Assembly (NCBI GenBank): GCA_004123355.1
Contig: SCHM01000003.1
Span: 6,715,058 to 6,779,057 of the forward strand
Source of the DNA: Amphirosellinia nigrospora
Lineage: Eukaryota > Ascomycota > Sordariomycetes > Xylariales > Xylariaceae
Direction of reading: 5' to 3'
Length of the DNA: 64,000 bases
Positions 37,172-49,320 of the stretch are shown one piece after another. The translations under genes and the position numbers were made by a program. The notes under the pieces are model-generated. The model worked only from the letters and a program-made list of their open reading frames with translations, did not search any database and was not told the DNA's origin. Every line of letters starts with the position of its first letter. The stretch's first letter is position 1.

Positions 37172-37788
37172 GATGCTGTAGGTATCTCGTGGACAATTGC
37201 CGTAAACGGAACTTTATAATATCAACATGAAGAATTGGGTTTAATTAGGATAATTAGAACATGGAGCTATGCTGATGCAAAGGTTTAATAAAAGGAGAAC
37301 TATGATAAAATTGAGAATGTCGCTCATGCAAATAAATCATGCTCTCAAGGAACTTCAACGCATTATATAGCATCCAGGTAATTAAGAAGTAGTAAAAGAG
37401 GAGATAGGATGGATGGATGGCGCGCTTTTGACAGGTTTCTATCTATATCTAGACTAGATTTAGTAGCCCAAGAATGAAGATGCCTCGGTTTCCCGGACTT
37501 AACCTTAGACTGATTGGGAGCTTCCCTGCAGGGGGGTCGCAGGCAGCAGCCGCTAGCGCGATCAGTATTACCGGGGTTGGGTTCCCCAGCTTTAGGTACT
37601 TGTACGCCACGCTTAACTTTATACCATCCTCCACCGCCTTTTTTCTTTCATCGCTAAACAATCAATCATACGAAACCTCCCTCCATCCCTTGGGACCCTC
37701 AAACCGAACCGCGCAGCCGTATATCTCCAACCGCACGCACCTCATCAGCAATACTATTACACCAAAAAGGACCGGACCCCCATCCACC
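37172..37788. promoter_or_regulatory. Divergent promoter region, HIT gene and RPB12
   Basis: A 617-bp interval between divergent start codons. The part nearest RPB12 has a T/C-rich tract (about 37636-37650) typical of fungal core promoters. The open frame upstream of the RPB12 ATG is contiguous by chance; the conserved protein starts at 37789. Confidence 0.45.
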
Positions 37789-38016
37789 ATGTCTCGCGAA
37801 GCCTACCAGATCCCCACGAGCCAGCAGGGCGGCGCGCCGGGCGCGGGCACCAACCTCTCGCGGACCTTTGACACCGAGGGCGTGACGATGAACTACATCT
37901 GCGGCGACTGCGGCTTCAAGTTCGCTCTTAGACGGAGCGACACCATCCGATGCAAGGAGTGTGGTTGCCGCATCCTCTACAAGGAGCGCACCAAGAGGTA
38001 CGGAGACGATGAATAA
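37789..38016 (+). CDS. RPB12: RNA polymerase I/II/III shared subunit RPB12 (ABC10-alpha)
   Basis: A 75-aa zinc-ribbon protein shared by all three nuclear RNA polymerases. The start is ATG 37789 in the context CCACCATGTC (MSREAYQIPTSQ). The core MNYICGDCGFKF...RCKECGCRILYKERTKR has the two CxxC pairs that bind zinc and the basic C-terminus typical of the family. The length is close to the 70 aa of the yeast protein; the extra residues are in the Gly-rich N-terminal stretch. The reading frame is intact and GC-rich. No intron is present in the conserved region. Confidence 0.92.
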   Translation: MSREAYQIPTSQQGGAPGAGTNLSRTFDTEGVTMNYICGDCGFKFALRRSDTIRCKECGCRILYKERTKRYGDDE

Positions 38017-38420
38017 ACAAACACATCACATAGCAGGCGGACGGCAACTAACGGTGTGCTAGGATGGTGCAGTTCGAGGCACGATGATTAACGGTATTAC
38101 GCCGGCGATGGCTGTTTTACGCATGTTAGGGGTTCGGATGGGAATTTACGAGCGACGTGCACGCGATAGGAAATTGCATCGGGTAGATTGATGATCATGA
38201 AGCGTTGTCGATGCATGCTGCGCTAAAGAAGAGCATCTTAATGGGAGTTGGGAGTTCACGGTCGTTTTAAAACTATTCTTGTTTCTTCGGCCCAAGAAAA
38301 GAGAATCAAAACTGGTATCATTACGCTATCTATGCTATGCCCAAACTCCGCGACCGGTTGTGCGTTATGCTATGCCCTCCATGCCTTCAAAATTGTACTT
38401 CGGAAGTGATCCCGTTCCAC
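38017..38420. other. Convergent 3' intergenic region
   Basis: A 404-bp gap between the convergent stops of RPB12 and GPN1, holding both 3' UTRs. No other feature is seen. Confidence 0.5.
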
Positions 38421-39659
38421 CTACCTCCGCTGATTGTGCAGATACTTCGCGAAGCTCGCTTCGTCCATCGTCGAGTGCCTGTTCGCCTCCACAGCTGCGT
38501 CGTATCTTGCCTGTAGGCCTTCGCGGTCGTATTCGTCGTCGACATCTCCGTAGTCATCATCGTCATCGCCGCTACTAGGTACGTCCGAGTCGGCATTCGT
38601 GGCGGCGGGAGGCGCGGCTGCGCTACTCCCTTCACCCATGGACATACCACCCATCAACTTATCCAGCTCCTTTTGTCTTGTCTTGCGCTTCTGTTCATCC
38701 CTCTCTTTCCGTTTCCGTTCGAGCTCTGGGAGATAATCTTGCTTGAACTCTTCCGCTTTTTCTTGTACAGCGGCGAAAAATTCGTCGACTCCTTGGCCAG
38801 TCATAGACGATACGCCGACGACGCTGAGATGGGCATAGAACTCTTCTAGCATCGAGCTCATAGAGTTGAGCAAGCTTCCCATGTACCCGCTGCCCTGGCT
38901 TTCTCCTTCAACACTGCTAAAGGCGTTGCTTTGTTCATCTCGGCGTAGCGCTTCTTGAAACGCATCGTAGTCTGTCATCCACTGCCTGGCGAAGCTTGCG
39001 TCCTTGACGTCGGTCTTGTTGAAGACCAGGATCATAGGCAGCTTAGTCTTGTAGAGGATGGAACAAGCGTATAGCATGTTGCTCATAAAAGTGCTGGTCG
39101 AGGCGGTTCGCGGCGTATCAATGACGTAAGCTATAACAGTAGGGAAGGAAGACGCGAGTGATTCGAGGAGGATCTGTCCAGATGCGGACCACACGAAGAC
39201 TTCAATCTGGCCAGCTAAAGATATTTGTCAGTCCAGTGAACCCCGCGAATGGATAATAGTAATGAAGCGACATACGCGTATCGACTAATATGTTTTTAAT
39301 AGGCTTCTTATCAGGCTTCGCCGGGTCAGGCGCGGCGCGCTTCTCAAGAAGTCCGAGGATTTGATCGACCTTGGTTGCGAAGAGGTTAAGAGACGTCAGG
39401 ATACCACCATTAGGGCCCAGGTTGTACTGCTTCATAACCTCCTTGTAGTTTACCGAGTCGCGAATATCGATGTTGCTCTCGAAAGGAACATTCAAGACAG
39501 CGGGATCAAGGTTTATGACGTACGGAGGCTCCTTTTGGCCGTGCAGATGTGCGTTGATGCGCTGCATAAAGGTTGTCTTGCCAGACCGGCCATGCCCACG
39601 CACACGATGGCGACGGGCTGGTGACCCGGGGCCGACGATGCGCTTGCCTCGGAAGCCAT
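38421..39659 (-). CDS. GPN1: GPN-loop GTPase 1 (Npa3)
   Basis: GPN-loop GTPase needed for assembly and nuclear import of RNA polymerase II. Exon 1 is 39276-39659 and exon 2 38421-39214, with a 61-bp GT-AG intron at 39215-39275 that joins DT to PGQIEVFVW (G3 region). Exon 1 begins [23 protein letters not shown] 1-nt loss near 39585 splits the P-loop ([14 protein letters not shown]). The family-defining GPN motif is in [16 protein letters not shown], and the G4 motif is FNKTDV. The C-terminus is a charged helix followed by an acidic tail and AKYLHNQRR. Length after correction is 392 aa, matching the family. The gene is essential in yeast. Confidence 0.92.
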
Positions 39660-41339
39660 GGTTCTGATTTCCGGTGTCTCTGTAACTTGTTTCGGTATGG
39701 TTAGATGCAGACTCGGCAGAGAGGGGGATGTAGACGGGTGTGCAAGTGGTGGCAGAAGGAAATTATTTTTGGCAGCTTTTGTCTGGGTTCATCCCTTGCA
39801 AGCTGCCATACTGCGGGGGTGTGGGGCTGAGGGGTAGAAAGCTTAAGTATAAGCTGTAGCACAGTGGGCCCGACCTTGGGGTTTCCTTTAGAGGGGCAGG
39901 TAGGTGACGTTAGTTCCATGAGATCGAAGAACGTTGATGTGCACGCATACATACATATGATTACTTGGATATGCCTGTGCAAGTATTTCAAGGTACAAGG
40001 GGACAAGCCTACATACATATATGTAGGTGGTGCAATTTAAGTTGAGGAGCGAAGTCCTGGACACGTTTGCTGCACGACTATAAAACATAACAATCGCACG
40101 CACATCACGTAAGAGCCGACAGAACACATCAAGATGAGGTGGCCGAAATCTCTCAATTATCTCGCCCTGATGAGGGCTCTGGCCGGGGTCGTCGACGCTC
40201 CCTTCCACTAGGGAAAGAGAAGGCCTTCTTCCCTGGATATTCATAACTAGCTAGTCGTCAAGACCAGTATCAGATCATCCATTTTTATATCATCCTCATT
40301 TCTCCGTTGCCAATTCCATCGCAATCTCCTATCCCCTCCCATGAAAAAAAGCTGGACAGAGAGAAAGACTAAGAGAAAAAAGAATGGCGCGGTGAAGAGT
40401 ATCGTAGATGCCAGCTCTGGCGCTAGCGGAACCATGGCAAGGGATTTGCTCAGGGTGTATACAATCTGGTTGTTTTTGAAGAGTGACTTCCTTTTTTTTT
40501 GCCCTTTTTTTGTTAGATCGTAGTTTTCCCTTGTTTTTTGTTGGTTGTCCTTGACACATAAGAGATGGGGTTGGCAGCGAAGAGGCGCGCCAGCCTGTGG
40601 TCACATTCGTCCTCCCCGCTTGCCCACGGCGAAGGTTGGTTTGATATTTTCCCTTCCTAGTAGCAATCTGGGTATCAAGACTCTGTCTAATAACATCCAT
40701 CATGGATTCGGACGGGCGTCTTCGTCGTGTTGTGAAAAATAAGCAAAGCAGTGTAAAGACAATTTGCCAATTTTGAGTGGTGTAAACCCGTTCTTCCCTC
40801 TTCGCCGCGTCGTCGGGCCGTTGTTGTACGGGGCTCGACTTTCTAGATCAGTCCACTTTAGCAAATTCCTTTCTCGCGAAAAAGGATTTGCTGTAGGCTT
40901 CTGTCTATAATCGTTCGGAGGCTGGCCCGGAGACCGCGGATGGAGAGGCCTTCTGGGCTGTGTATGGAGTTGCGTTGTCGGGGTCATTAGAAATCGGAGC
41001 TGAGTGGTGATGGGGGTTGATATCATGTACATTCGTACCCTCTCACCCTCCTTGAACGCTCGGGTACATCAAAATGTAGTCGGCCAAACCTCGATAAAGA
41101 AGTGGAGTGTCTGCTGCAACTGTATGTAGTGTAGTAGGCTCTCCCAAATGGTGTTTCCAATCTGATGAGTTGAGCTATCTGGGAGAGTTGAAAAAACAGG
41201 GAAGAAATCAAAGACAATAAACAAACGCCCCGTAATCGCACCCGTAACAAGATCCGTTTCCTCGTTAAATCACGCAAAGGGTTTAAAAAACACAGTTCAG
41301 AAGTGACCAAATGTTGTGTGGTCTCGTATGTTAGCCCTT
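39660..41339. other. Intergenic, GPN1 promoter and BTB gene 3' flank
   Basis: About 1.7 kb between same-strand genes. It has a TACATA-rich stretch with a near-palindrome CCTACATACATATATGTAGG at about 40009-40028. Long T and A runs occur near 40490-40510. The frames at 39701-40018, 39888-40244 and 40329-40703 have biased, low-complexity products and no domains. I see no gene. Confidence 0.45.
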
Positions 41340-42174
41340 TTAGATCGTCTTGGGCGTTTGGGAGTTGGTGATGTCAACGACATCGTCGAGATGGTTGCAC
41401 ATGGCCACGAATAGGTCGAAGAAGAGCTTGCCGCCCTTTTCCATCTCAGCTTGCATGGTTCCGCTCCTCTTAAATGTCTTACGACATCGGATGATCAGAG
41501 CGAGATAGTGAGCGCGGAGCCGCGAGTCCGTGTCGGGCGTGTTGTCGTAGGCATACTGGGCCGACCGAAGGATCGTGCCGACGTCGATCCCACTCTGCAG
41601 GCCTTGCTTCCGGAGAGCCAAGCGCTTGAGCTCCTCGAGGCCGAATCGCTCAGCGGCGCAGTACACAACAGTGTCTCGTAAAATATATTGGCCCACGCTC
41701 GGCACGTACATAGTAGCCTCGACGGCTCCGCGGCCGCCTCGGGGGTTAGTTGGGTCGTTAGGGTCGGGGATCGCACGGCGTCCTCGAGCTCCCAAGAGTT
41801 GCGGTGCTTGTTGTGCAACAAGCGGGGTAGTAGTCACCCTTGTAGAGGTACTCGAGTATGGCCGAGAAGATCTCAGGTTCTTCATCTGGGAGTGAAATTC
41901 TCTTGTTCTGCGCCTCGAGGTACTGTTCCTGGCAAATACGTTGAAAGAACAACGACTGGCACAAGACCTCCTCGTGCGCCGCAAACAGCCGGCCTTCTTG
42001 TCCGACCATCAGGGTGATGATTGGGGATGTGAGGCTCCTCTTGACCGGAAGAGTATCCTCAAGCGACTGCTGCAGTTTCGACAGCTTCTGGGGATCGCGA
42101 GCTACATTGCTGGACTTCTTTAGCCTCGCCGACTTGTCAACTCGGTCCGAGGTTCGGAACGAGCGTTTGAACAT
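41340..42174 (-). CDS. BTB/POZ domain protein
   Basis: A protein of about 278 aa from the ATG at 42174 (MFKRSFRTSDRVDK). The BTB fold is visible in SPIITLMVGQEGRLFAAHEEVL, FFQRICQ, ISLPDEEPEIFSAILEYLYKGDYYP and the later DTVVYCAAERFGLEELKRLAL. The C-terminal helical part reads TILRSAQYAYDNTPDTDSRLR, ending with FDLFVAMCNHLDDVVDI. Two frame breaks lie in the middle: a lost base in the G4 run at 41824-41827 and another between about 41725 and 41760. BTB domains mediate dimerisation and often bring substrates to Cullin-3 ligases. This short fungal form has no Kelch, MATH or zinc-finger domain, so the partner is unknown. A longer upstream frame to 42252 probably lies in the 5' UTR. Confidence 0.85.
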
Positions 42175-42984
42175 CTTGGTGGTTGATGATTGGAGGTGGG
42201 AAAGAAATCGAGACAGCTTGAATTCGCGATGACAATCAGGAAAAGCGATCAAAATGACCCTTTTCCTTGCGGTTGTATAGATTGGCTAGAGAGCGACGAA
42301 AAAGAACGTGGGGGTTTGTGGTTATCTATGGGAATTTGGATGATTCCGCAGACGAAGAAAAGAGTGTGGTAAAAATGAGTGTGGGAAGAGAGTGTGTGAG
42401 GGATTGATGAGTTGACACACAAAAGAAGAAGTGATGACACGGCCCGGGCGGCGTATCCCAGATTCAATTCGAGAGGACAAACGAATGCCTCTGGAAACAA
42501 TCCAATATTGCTTTGCGACCCTTGATGATTGTGGTGGGGAGGGAGAACGAAAGAAACCGGGGTAGAGTGATGGGGGTGACCATGGATATTTATACAAATG
42601 CTCCGACTTGTGAATACCCACGCTGCTCCAGACAAGCATTGTGTACGGTGCCGTCCAAGCCTGCTGCCCCATTTCAGCCTGCTTGGCTGGGCGTACCGGG
42701 ATGGAATTGTTGGCTGGATGCAGCGAGAGACGGGCCAAAGAGGGACGAGGATGGATGGAGTGCTCACCCACGTCTGACCTCTGATCGGCCGGCTGGGGTT
42801 GCACTACTGCGGACGAGTGTGTAGATGACGGCGTCGCGCCCATTGCCTCTCCCACTAAACAGTGCTCGGGCGCAAGGGTTGGGCCGGGTTCTGCACCCAA
42901 ATGGGTCTCAGATCATCGTCATATCGACAAGGGCCCCTGCTTAGTTGCTGCTTTGATGTATGTATGTATGTATGTATGTACGTA
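42175..42984. promoter_or_regulatory. BTB gene upstream region
   Basis: About 810 bp upstream of the BTB start. On the gene's own strand it is pyrimidine-rich from 42330 to 42420, as expected of a long fungal 5' UTR or core promoter. A (TATG)n microsatellite of six or so units sits at about 42956-42980 beside the foldback element. No further gene is supported. Confidence 0.4.
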
Positions 42985-43221
42985 CAGGTCCCCAGGATGA
43001 TAATTGTGTAGCGCCGTGCTAAAACCAGAAGAGCAAGAGTACTGCTACTCACAAGGCTGTTATATGAATTCAAGTAGAAACATAGCTGTTGATCAGTCTC
43101 GAGGCCTTTTTGCCACTCAACAGCCCCTGGTCGATAAGTAGACATAGTAAAATTCCTACCAAAAATTCCCTGCCAGTACAAGCCCTAGCGCCGCGCTACA
43201 CAATTATCATCCTGGGACCTG
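42985..43221. mobile_element. MITE-like foldback element with TA flanks (element 2)
   Basis: Near-perfect inverted repeats of about 35 bp bound a 237-bp segment. The left arm starts CAGGTCCCCAGGATGATAAT and the right arm, read on the other strand, starts CAGGTCCCAGGATGATAATT; both go on to GTGTAGCGC. Each end abuts a TA dinucleotide (42983-42984 and 43222-43223), the target duplication of Tc1/mariner elements. No transposase is encoded, so it fits a non-autonomous miniature element. Other copies in the genome would confirm it. Confidence 0.6.
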
Positions 43222-44693
43222 TAGGTATGTACTTAGCCCTATGAACAGAGGTAGAGGTGTGTAAGAATGAGAAAATACATGCTAAGCTACGGCATAGTGC
43301 ATGTGAATAATATGAATATTAAGATCGGAACTATGAGGTTCGCACACATGGCACACACGTAGGTGGATTGGCTAGACCCTTCCATACCTACTGACTCCTA
43401 CACCTTGGTGTTGTACAGCCGTGATAACCACTCCCTCTGGGCATATCTCTGCTTACGGCTATTGAACGTAACTTGATTGGGTAGACGCCCACGCGAGATA
43501 CAGACATCTGTGGGACTGCACCATTATAGATTAAGCTGCATTCAAGACGCTACTAAGGCTGCTGTCTAATCGAATAGGCGAATTACTAAGTCGACGTGTA
43601 TGTAAAACATCATACATCTCGAACGATCCCGGAATGAGTTGTCCATTCAGCGAATAATCGGTAAAAGTACACCGTAACAATGCACGGGCGTAACTATCCT
43701 ACCCCGAAGTCTGAGGTAATCGTCCTCTGCTCTCTGTAGAAGCACGCCCCGTTAGTTGGGCAGAACTGAATTAAAGGCAATCTTCATAAGGCTCAGGAGA
43801 TATCATCTCTTATCTCCGTAGTTCATGGCAGGGGGTGGGATTAGCAAGATATGTATTTCTCGGTGATCCAACTACACGTGTCGATGCTGGTGAATTTGCT
43901 GACATAGCAAGACTTCAGATTAGTATAGGATTTTCACCGTTGACGTGTAGAGAGAACACATGACGGAATTAAGGACCGCCAATTCACACAAGATGAAAAA
44001 ACATCGCGGAGAGCGGGAAGGTAGATGATCTCGTAGATGTTGCAATCTTGATGCGTTGGTCAACTATGTGGAGGCGTTAACTCGTCTTAGCTTACAAGGG
44101 TGTACCAGCACTCAGGCACCGTTCTTATCCGGTTAGAAGGAATCGGGAGCTAATCGCAGCCTAAGAGATCAGGTAAGACGAGCAGGGATCACCACGGTCG
44201 ACCGCAATGAACTCCCTTTGGATGAACATCTACCAAGATAGGACCCCCTTTCTGCCTGACTTCAATCACCTTCACCGAATGGGTTTCAAACGAAAGAGGA
44301 GCCGTGTGAAGGCACTAGAACAATCTGGATTTGCCCTCCGGGATAATGTACACGCCGTTCGAGAGAACCTTGGCAATTCACCACACAGTCTCCCATACCA
44401 CTACGTCGAGGTCCAAAAATAGTAATAGGAATACCCTCGAGCACTCCATCTACCACATAGTAAAGCCATCCCACTGGCCTCATGAAGTGCAACTCAATCC
44501 CGCACAGCGTGGACCGTTCTTTGCGCCTAACTCATCCCATGAGGTCGATTGGTCATCAACAACCTAGTTAGGAAATCATTGCCTTTCTTTTTGGAAAACA
44601 TTCGTCAGCATACTTCAAGAGTTGGTGGGGTTTGAATTGGTGGCAGGTCAGTCTCCGATCGGCTTGAGAACACAGTCATAACCAACACGGCGC
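43222..44693. other. Intergenic
   Basis: About 1.5 kb with no convincing gene. Frames at 44207-44422 and 44331-44567 overlap each other and have no domain. It is the 3' flank of the membrane-protein gene to the right. Confidence 0.4.
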
Positions 44694-45969
44694 TTAGTGG
44701 GCGGCCGTCATCGATTCCCTCATTGCGATAAGACCATAGAGGTATGTGAAGCCTTTACAAACTATCAGCATCGCTCCCACGGGCAAATATTGTTTCTCGC
44801 AGTGTCTGGATGACTCACCGACTGCGGATGCAGCAATAAACCCGATGGCGGCGGCAAAAGCGGCCCCAACAGAGTCTCCCATAAGTTTAGGATCCAAGAA
44901 GAACAAGCCCAATGACCTGTAGCCAGCTTGCCGATGCCAGCCCAAGCAAGATAAAGACAACTTGCAGCCACTGTTGCAGCAACATGCCCTACGACCGGCT
45001 ACGCACAGTATCATGTCAGTCCCATATGACCAGGCTTGATATCGAATATCTCTTCACTCACACTTGGGCGACGGATAGTATTGAGAAAAGCCACCTCGAC
45101 AAAGGCTATAACAGCTGTGATACTCCAAATGTTGATGATGCTGAACGCCTTGATGTCGTCTTCTTCGAATAATCCTTTACCTATATCAATTTTAGTATTG
45201 TCGCTTAATTCAAATGAACCAAAGGGTGGATTGCCACGAGAAAGCCTCGAAACTACGGGTTGTAGCTTACCTGGGTCATAGAAAATACCCGTGCTGTTAC
45301 CCGGGTTATGGTGATGATGAGGAAACTTGGGAGTTACAAATCCACCATGGCCAGAAGGTACGAGGACAGCCCAGTACATTTGCATTGAGTAAAGTAAAGA
45401 CGTGAGATATCGTATAGAACATGCTGAAGCTGAGCCGTTCTAAATTGCTGACCCGACTGGGCGGCGAGAAGAATCGATGAATTCGAGCATGTAATACGTG
45501 TTGGCATTGGGACTCCTCCTCTTCTTCTTCTTGATTATTGGGCTCGAAGGTATGCACTCCCGTCCATATCTATAATTCTATTAGCTAGGCCTGAGGTTGT
45601 TCAAGATGATCAGTATTTAAAATAATAGCAAACTTACTAGAGTTATAAGGTGGTAGATCCACTGCAGGACAAAGGTCACAGTGGAAAACTGGAATGGGAT
45701 GCGCCACCCGGTGTGATCATCCTCGCTCTCGAGCTTGTACTTAAGGGCGACCCCAGCCACCGAGGTCAAGTAGGATGTTAGGATTGTTCGAATACAGAAA
45801 AGTAGCGTCTGATTGATCCATGGCGAGTGACACGCTCTCAATGTAATGGGCTGTAGGTAGTTAGAAGCTCATACCTGTGAACGGTCAAAAGAGAGCTTAC
45901 ATGGCTGTCTCCCTGGGGCGCCTGCTCTCTGGACGATTGCGGCAGAAGAGGTGTAGTGTCTGAGGGCAT
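44694..45969 (-). CDS. Multi-pass membrane protein of unknown function
   Basis: The start ATG at 45969 opens MPSDTTPLLPQSSREQ. Introns fit at 45851-45900 and 45570-45637. A third, with ends GTAAGC...ATATAG, joins FYDPG to KGLFEEDDIK. At least one more lies near 45070 and another near 44800. Helices include LLFCIRTILTSYLTSVAGVA, FSTVTFVLQWIYHLITL, a YWAVLVP segment, FSIINIWSITAVIAFVEVAF, and GAAFAAAIGFIAASAV. A loop is rich in histidine (FPHHHHNP) and another in glutamate. Frame breaks occur near 45378 (LLNAN to YWAVL) and near 44895. The protein ends with MRESMTAAH at 44694. I recognise the general look of an orphan fungal membrane protein but no named family; exon details at the 3' end are approximate. 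Confidence 0.6.
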
Positions 45970-48175
45970 GGCGAATGTATTGCCGTGGTACTGTTTGATG
46001 GAGAGAGTAGGGAGAGCCGGTTTGAAATATTAGTTCAAGGATATTAATCTAATAGGTCGTGCAGCAGAGTTGGCGCTACAAATAGGAGAGTTGGAGATTT
46101 CTGCTGAGAATGTAGGATATGGAAGATCCGATGGGGAAATGATATGGGAGGTCATCCAAAACAAATGAACTGGCCTGCGATAACGAAAGCAGCACGAGGA
46201 ACAAAACGTTGTAGGAAGGTGGCACCGTGCCATAGTGTTATAAGGAAAGTATGCCCACCCAAGTAGACAACAGTTTCATAGAAGCTTTGAGTGACGACTG
46301 CATAGACGGTGCTTATATGCTCACTCCAAGCAACTACGATCCAGGTCTAGATGTTTCATCATTAGCGAAAAACTAGGTGAGGCGAAACGTAAATATGTTC
46401 GTGTTTAAATACTCCTTCCGTCTTCAGCTGCCCGCTGCCCTGTTTTCATACAGATACTGAACGTGGCTTAATCTTTGATCGGGGTATGATCAGCCGTGAG
46501 ACCTAGCTAGAGAGAGAAAAAAGTTCACACTTCCAACCCAGCCACGGTTAGCTGACGGCGCCCTTTGGCATTTAAGTAAAGAATCTAGACTATCGCATAA
46601 CTATAATCCTTCCCAGTCACACGATGCCACGGTCTATGTAAATTCGAAGAGAAAAATATCGTCCCCCTAAAATTTCCAACCCGTCAGACTTTCAAGCCTC
46701 GTAGATACCGTTGCATGATAGCTTGAGGCACATGTCTCAAGCCGATGGACATTGTTTGAAAGATGATCGGATGTTATGCTTGACTACCTCACACATTGGA
46801 AGGAGAATCATGAGGCATAATATCATGGGTTGGGAGAGGTTGATGACAAGAGGAAGTCAACTCTGTGGCTGGACTTGGGACGTCGACAGGTAGTGTTTTG
46901 CAGTTGTGTTGGCGTGCTGGTACCATTTCATCGACCTCAACACCTGGCAGAGCATTAGAAAGATTCGACGTAAGAAATCATCTAAGGAACCATACAACTA
47001 TCAATAGATGACCGAGTACGTTTCGGATTAAACCAGGTAAATATCATGAAAAGAAGTTGTAATGAGGTGATTGTCAATTGCACTATGGCAACTATAACCT
47101 GGGAGGGTATCTGAAGCATTGTTCGAAGCCAGGCTGTCTTGTGAAAAGGCCGTTAGCAGGCACTCGCACCAAGCCGAATGGGCAGAAAAAGGGGGTTGGT
47201 CTGAGCATATTGTTTTATTTTGGAGGGAGATCGATGCATTATAAAGAAATAGACGTTTTTTCACAATTCGCATAGGCTGCGCTATGCTTGATGCTGTATC
47301 AAAACGCCTCATACCGCCCAGAGATTTTAAGTCTAATTGCCATGCGGTTCCCGTCTTCTGCCCTTGTTCCATGCTACTTTCCAATGCGACCACATATTAT
47401 CGCCGTTGAGCAGGGAACGCCGCCAGCGGGTGGCTCAGCGAACGAATGATTGGTAATGCAATCCCAACGCATGGATCGATCGAAGATTTTGTGGTGGGGT
47501 CCACTACCTTGACCTTGGATCTTACTTTCTAAGTGCACAATAGGCCTCCTATATTCTTTTCCGATTTGCTGCCCGATCTTTCGTCAAAGGTTCTCTTGCG
47601 CTCCTTTTTTTCTTGTTGGTCTAAGGATACTTATAATCATATGGACTTGTGCCATCCCCAGCCATAATGCTACTACATCACCAAACCAAACGATATGTAC
47701 TGTGAATGGGCCGTATCATGGCCGCTATTTGGGGGATACCTTCGGAAAGGGGTTTACGGCTTGTTGCCTGATGCTCATCAGCGTTGATAGGCTGCCTACC
47801 GACTACCCCGCGGCTGATACTTTTTATTAGGTGTGGCCCCAGCCCAACTATTCTTTGGGGCTGCTGTAAACAAATTACCAATGTAGCTTAGCACCATGCC
47901 AGGTCAGGCGCTAACATTACAAGGTTAAAGTACCTAGTGTATTAGCTGCATAGTTGCATATGTACACACGGTAAAGGTAACAACCTGTCATTATCCGTTA
48001 GAACTTTAGAAGCTACCTACCTCAGAAACCACACCACAATTCGAGCTGGCCTCAAATAGATTCTTACAGGTATTCTCACAGAGGCCAGCAGAGACTTCAT
48101 ACAGACCGTGCACACACCCGTAGACGATTCCTTAACAATCGATCCATCCGCACGTCAATCAACTACCAATTAGCC
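45970..48175. other. Intergenic, divergent promoters
   Basis: About 2.2 kb between the membrane-protein gene and SEC11. The frames at 46030-46233, 46711-46893, 47028-47393 and 47678-47881 show no domains, overlap no conserved reading and look random. No repeat or RNA gene was recognised. Core promoters of both genes should be at the two ends. Confidence 0.4.
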
Positions 48176-48778
48176 ATGCTGTCAAGTCTCCAGAACCCGC
48201 GGCAAGCGGCTGCACAGCTGCTCAACTTCGCGCTCATCCTGTCCACAGCCTTCATGGTATGCACCATTGCTGCTCTCTCCGCTAACGCTAGCTATTCTCG
48301 GCACGTGCAACTGAATAGCTGACTTTCGCGAAACGGATAGATGTGGAAGGGCCTCTCGATAGCCGCCGACTCGCCGTCCCCCATCGTCGTCGTGCTCTCC
48401 GGATCGATGGAGCCCGCGTTCCAGCGCGGCGACCTCCTCTTCCTGTGGAACCGCAACCTGCTGGCCGAGACGGACGTCGGCGAGGTCGTGGTGTACAATG
48501 TCAAGGGCAAGGACATACCCATCGTCCACCGCGTGGTGCGCAAGTTCGGCACGGGCGAGCACGCGAAGCTGCTGACCAAGGGCGACAACAACGCCGCCGA
48601 CGACACCGAGCTCTACGCCCGCGGCCAGGACTATCTCGAGAGGATGGACATCATCGGCAGCGTCGTCGGCTACATACCGTTCGTGGGCTACGTCACCATC
48701 ATGCTGAGCGAGCACCCGTGGCTGAAGACGGTCATGCTGGGGATGATGGGTCTGATGGTGGTATTACAGCGAGAATAA
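48176..48778 (+). CDS. SEC11: Signal peptidase complex catalytic subunit SEC11
   Basis: The endoplasmic-reticulum type I signal peptidase catalytic subunit, which removes signal peptides from secretory proteins. Two exons (48176-48256 and 48341-48778) with an 84-bp GT-AG intron give 172 aa, close to the yeast 167. The N-terminal helix [19 protein letters not shown] anchors the protein. Catalytic residues are all in place: Ser49 in VVLSGSMEP, His90 in PIVHRV and Asp in KGDNNAADD. The C-terminal region [17 protein letters not shown] matches the family. The frame is intact, and third codon positions are strongly GC-rich compared with the surrounding DNA, a sign of high expression in this genome. 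Confidence 0.95.
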
Positions 48779-49320
48779 ATATTAATTTGCTAGCGCTTTG
48801 CGTTTTCTGCGCGCGACATAAGATGTCCTGTCCCCATGAATCGTCTAGAGTGCATCCTCATCCTTTGACCTCGTCTCGTCCTTGTTCTCATTGATTGCAA
48901 GTTAGCACCGTTGTCACTCAAACCATTATGCGTAGCTTCGATACCTCGGGGTCTCGCTTTCAAAATCGAAAGAGCTACGAGACCAGCGATTTCCACTGCA
49001 TCATCACCAGAATGCGCCTGGGCTATCGTAAGCAAACCCGGCGAGAGCGATAACCAGAGAGAAGGAAGCCTATTTCGCATCCTGCCAGGTCGGTATGCTG
49101 GCAAGAGTTCAAGACTCAATCAAGCCCATTGCCTACTGCGAAATGATTATTCCCGTGCCCACTATCAACACAAAATGCTTTCAACTACGCTCTGTCTCCA
49201 GTCACCGGACCCTTTGTCCTGAACTAGGGGCCAGCTGAACTGTGGAACTATGCCTTTGAGCTCAGGGTAGGTCGTTGCGACCCCTTGTTGTATGGCGCTG
49301 GCGCAGCAGAAATTTCTTTG
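48779..49320. other. Intergenic 3' of SEC11
   Basis: A 542-bp stretch. Frames at 48790-49119 (-) and 48911-49222 (+) cover each other with no domain. Nothing is supported here besides the SEC11 3' UTR. Confidence 0.4.

Noticed and set aside
39701-40703. Several minus-strand frames of 60-124 codons
   Set aside because: Low-complexity products over promoter-like T/A-rich DNA; none shows a domain.
47028-47393. 121-codon minus-strand frame
   Set aside because: Isolated, no recognisable fold and no splice or start context.
48182-48894. Long alternative frames over SEC11 on both strands
   Set aside because: Shadows caused by high GC; the signal peptidase frame has all catalytic residues.
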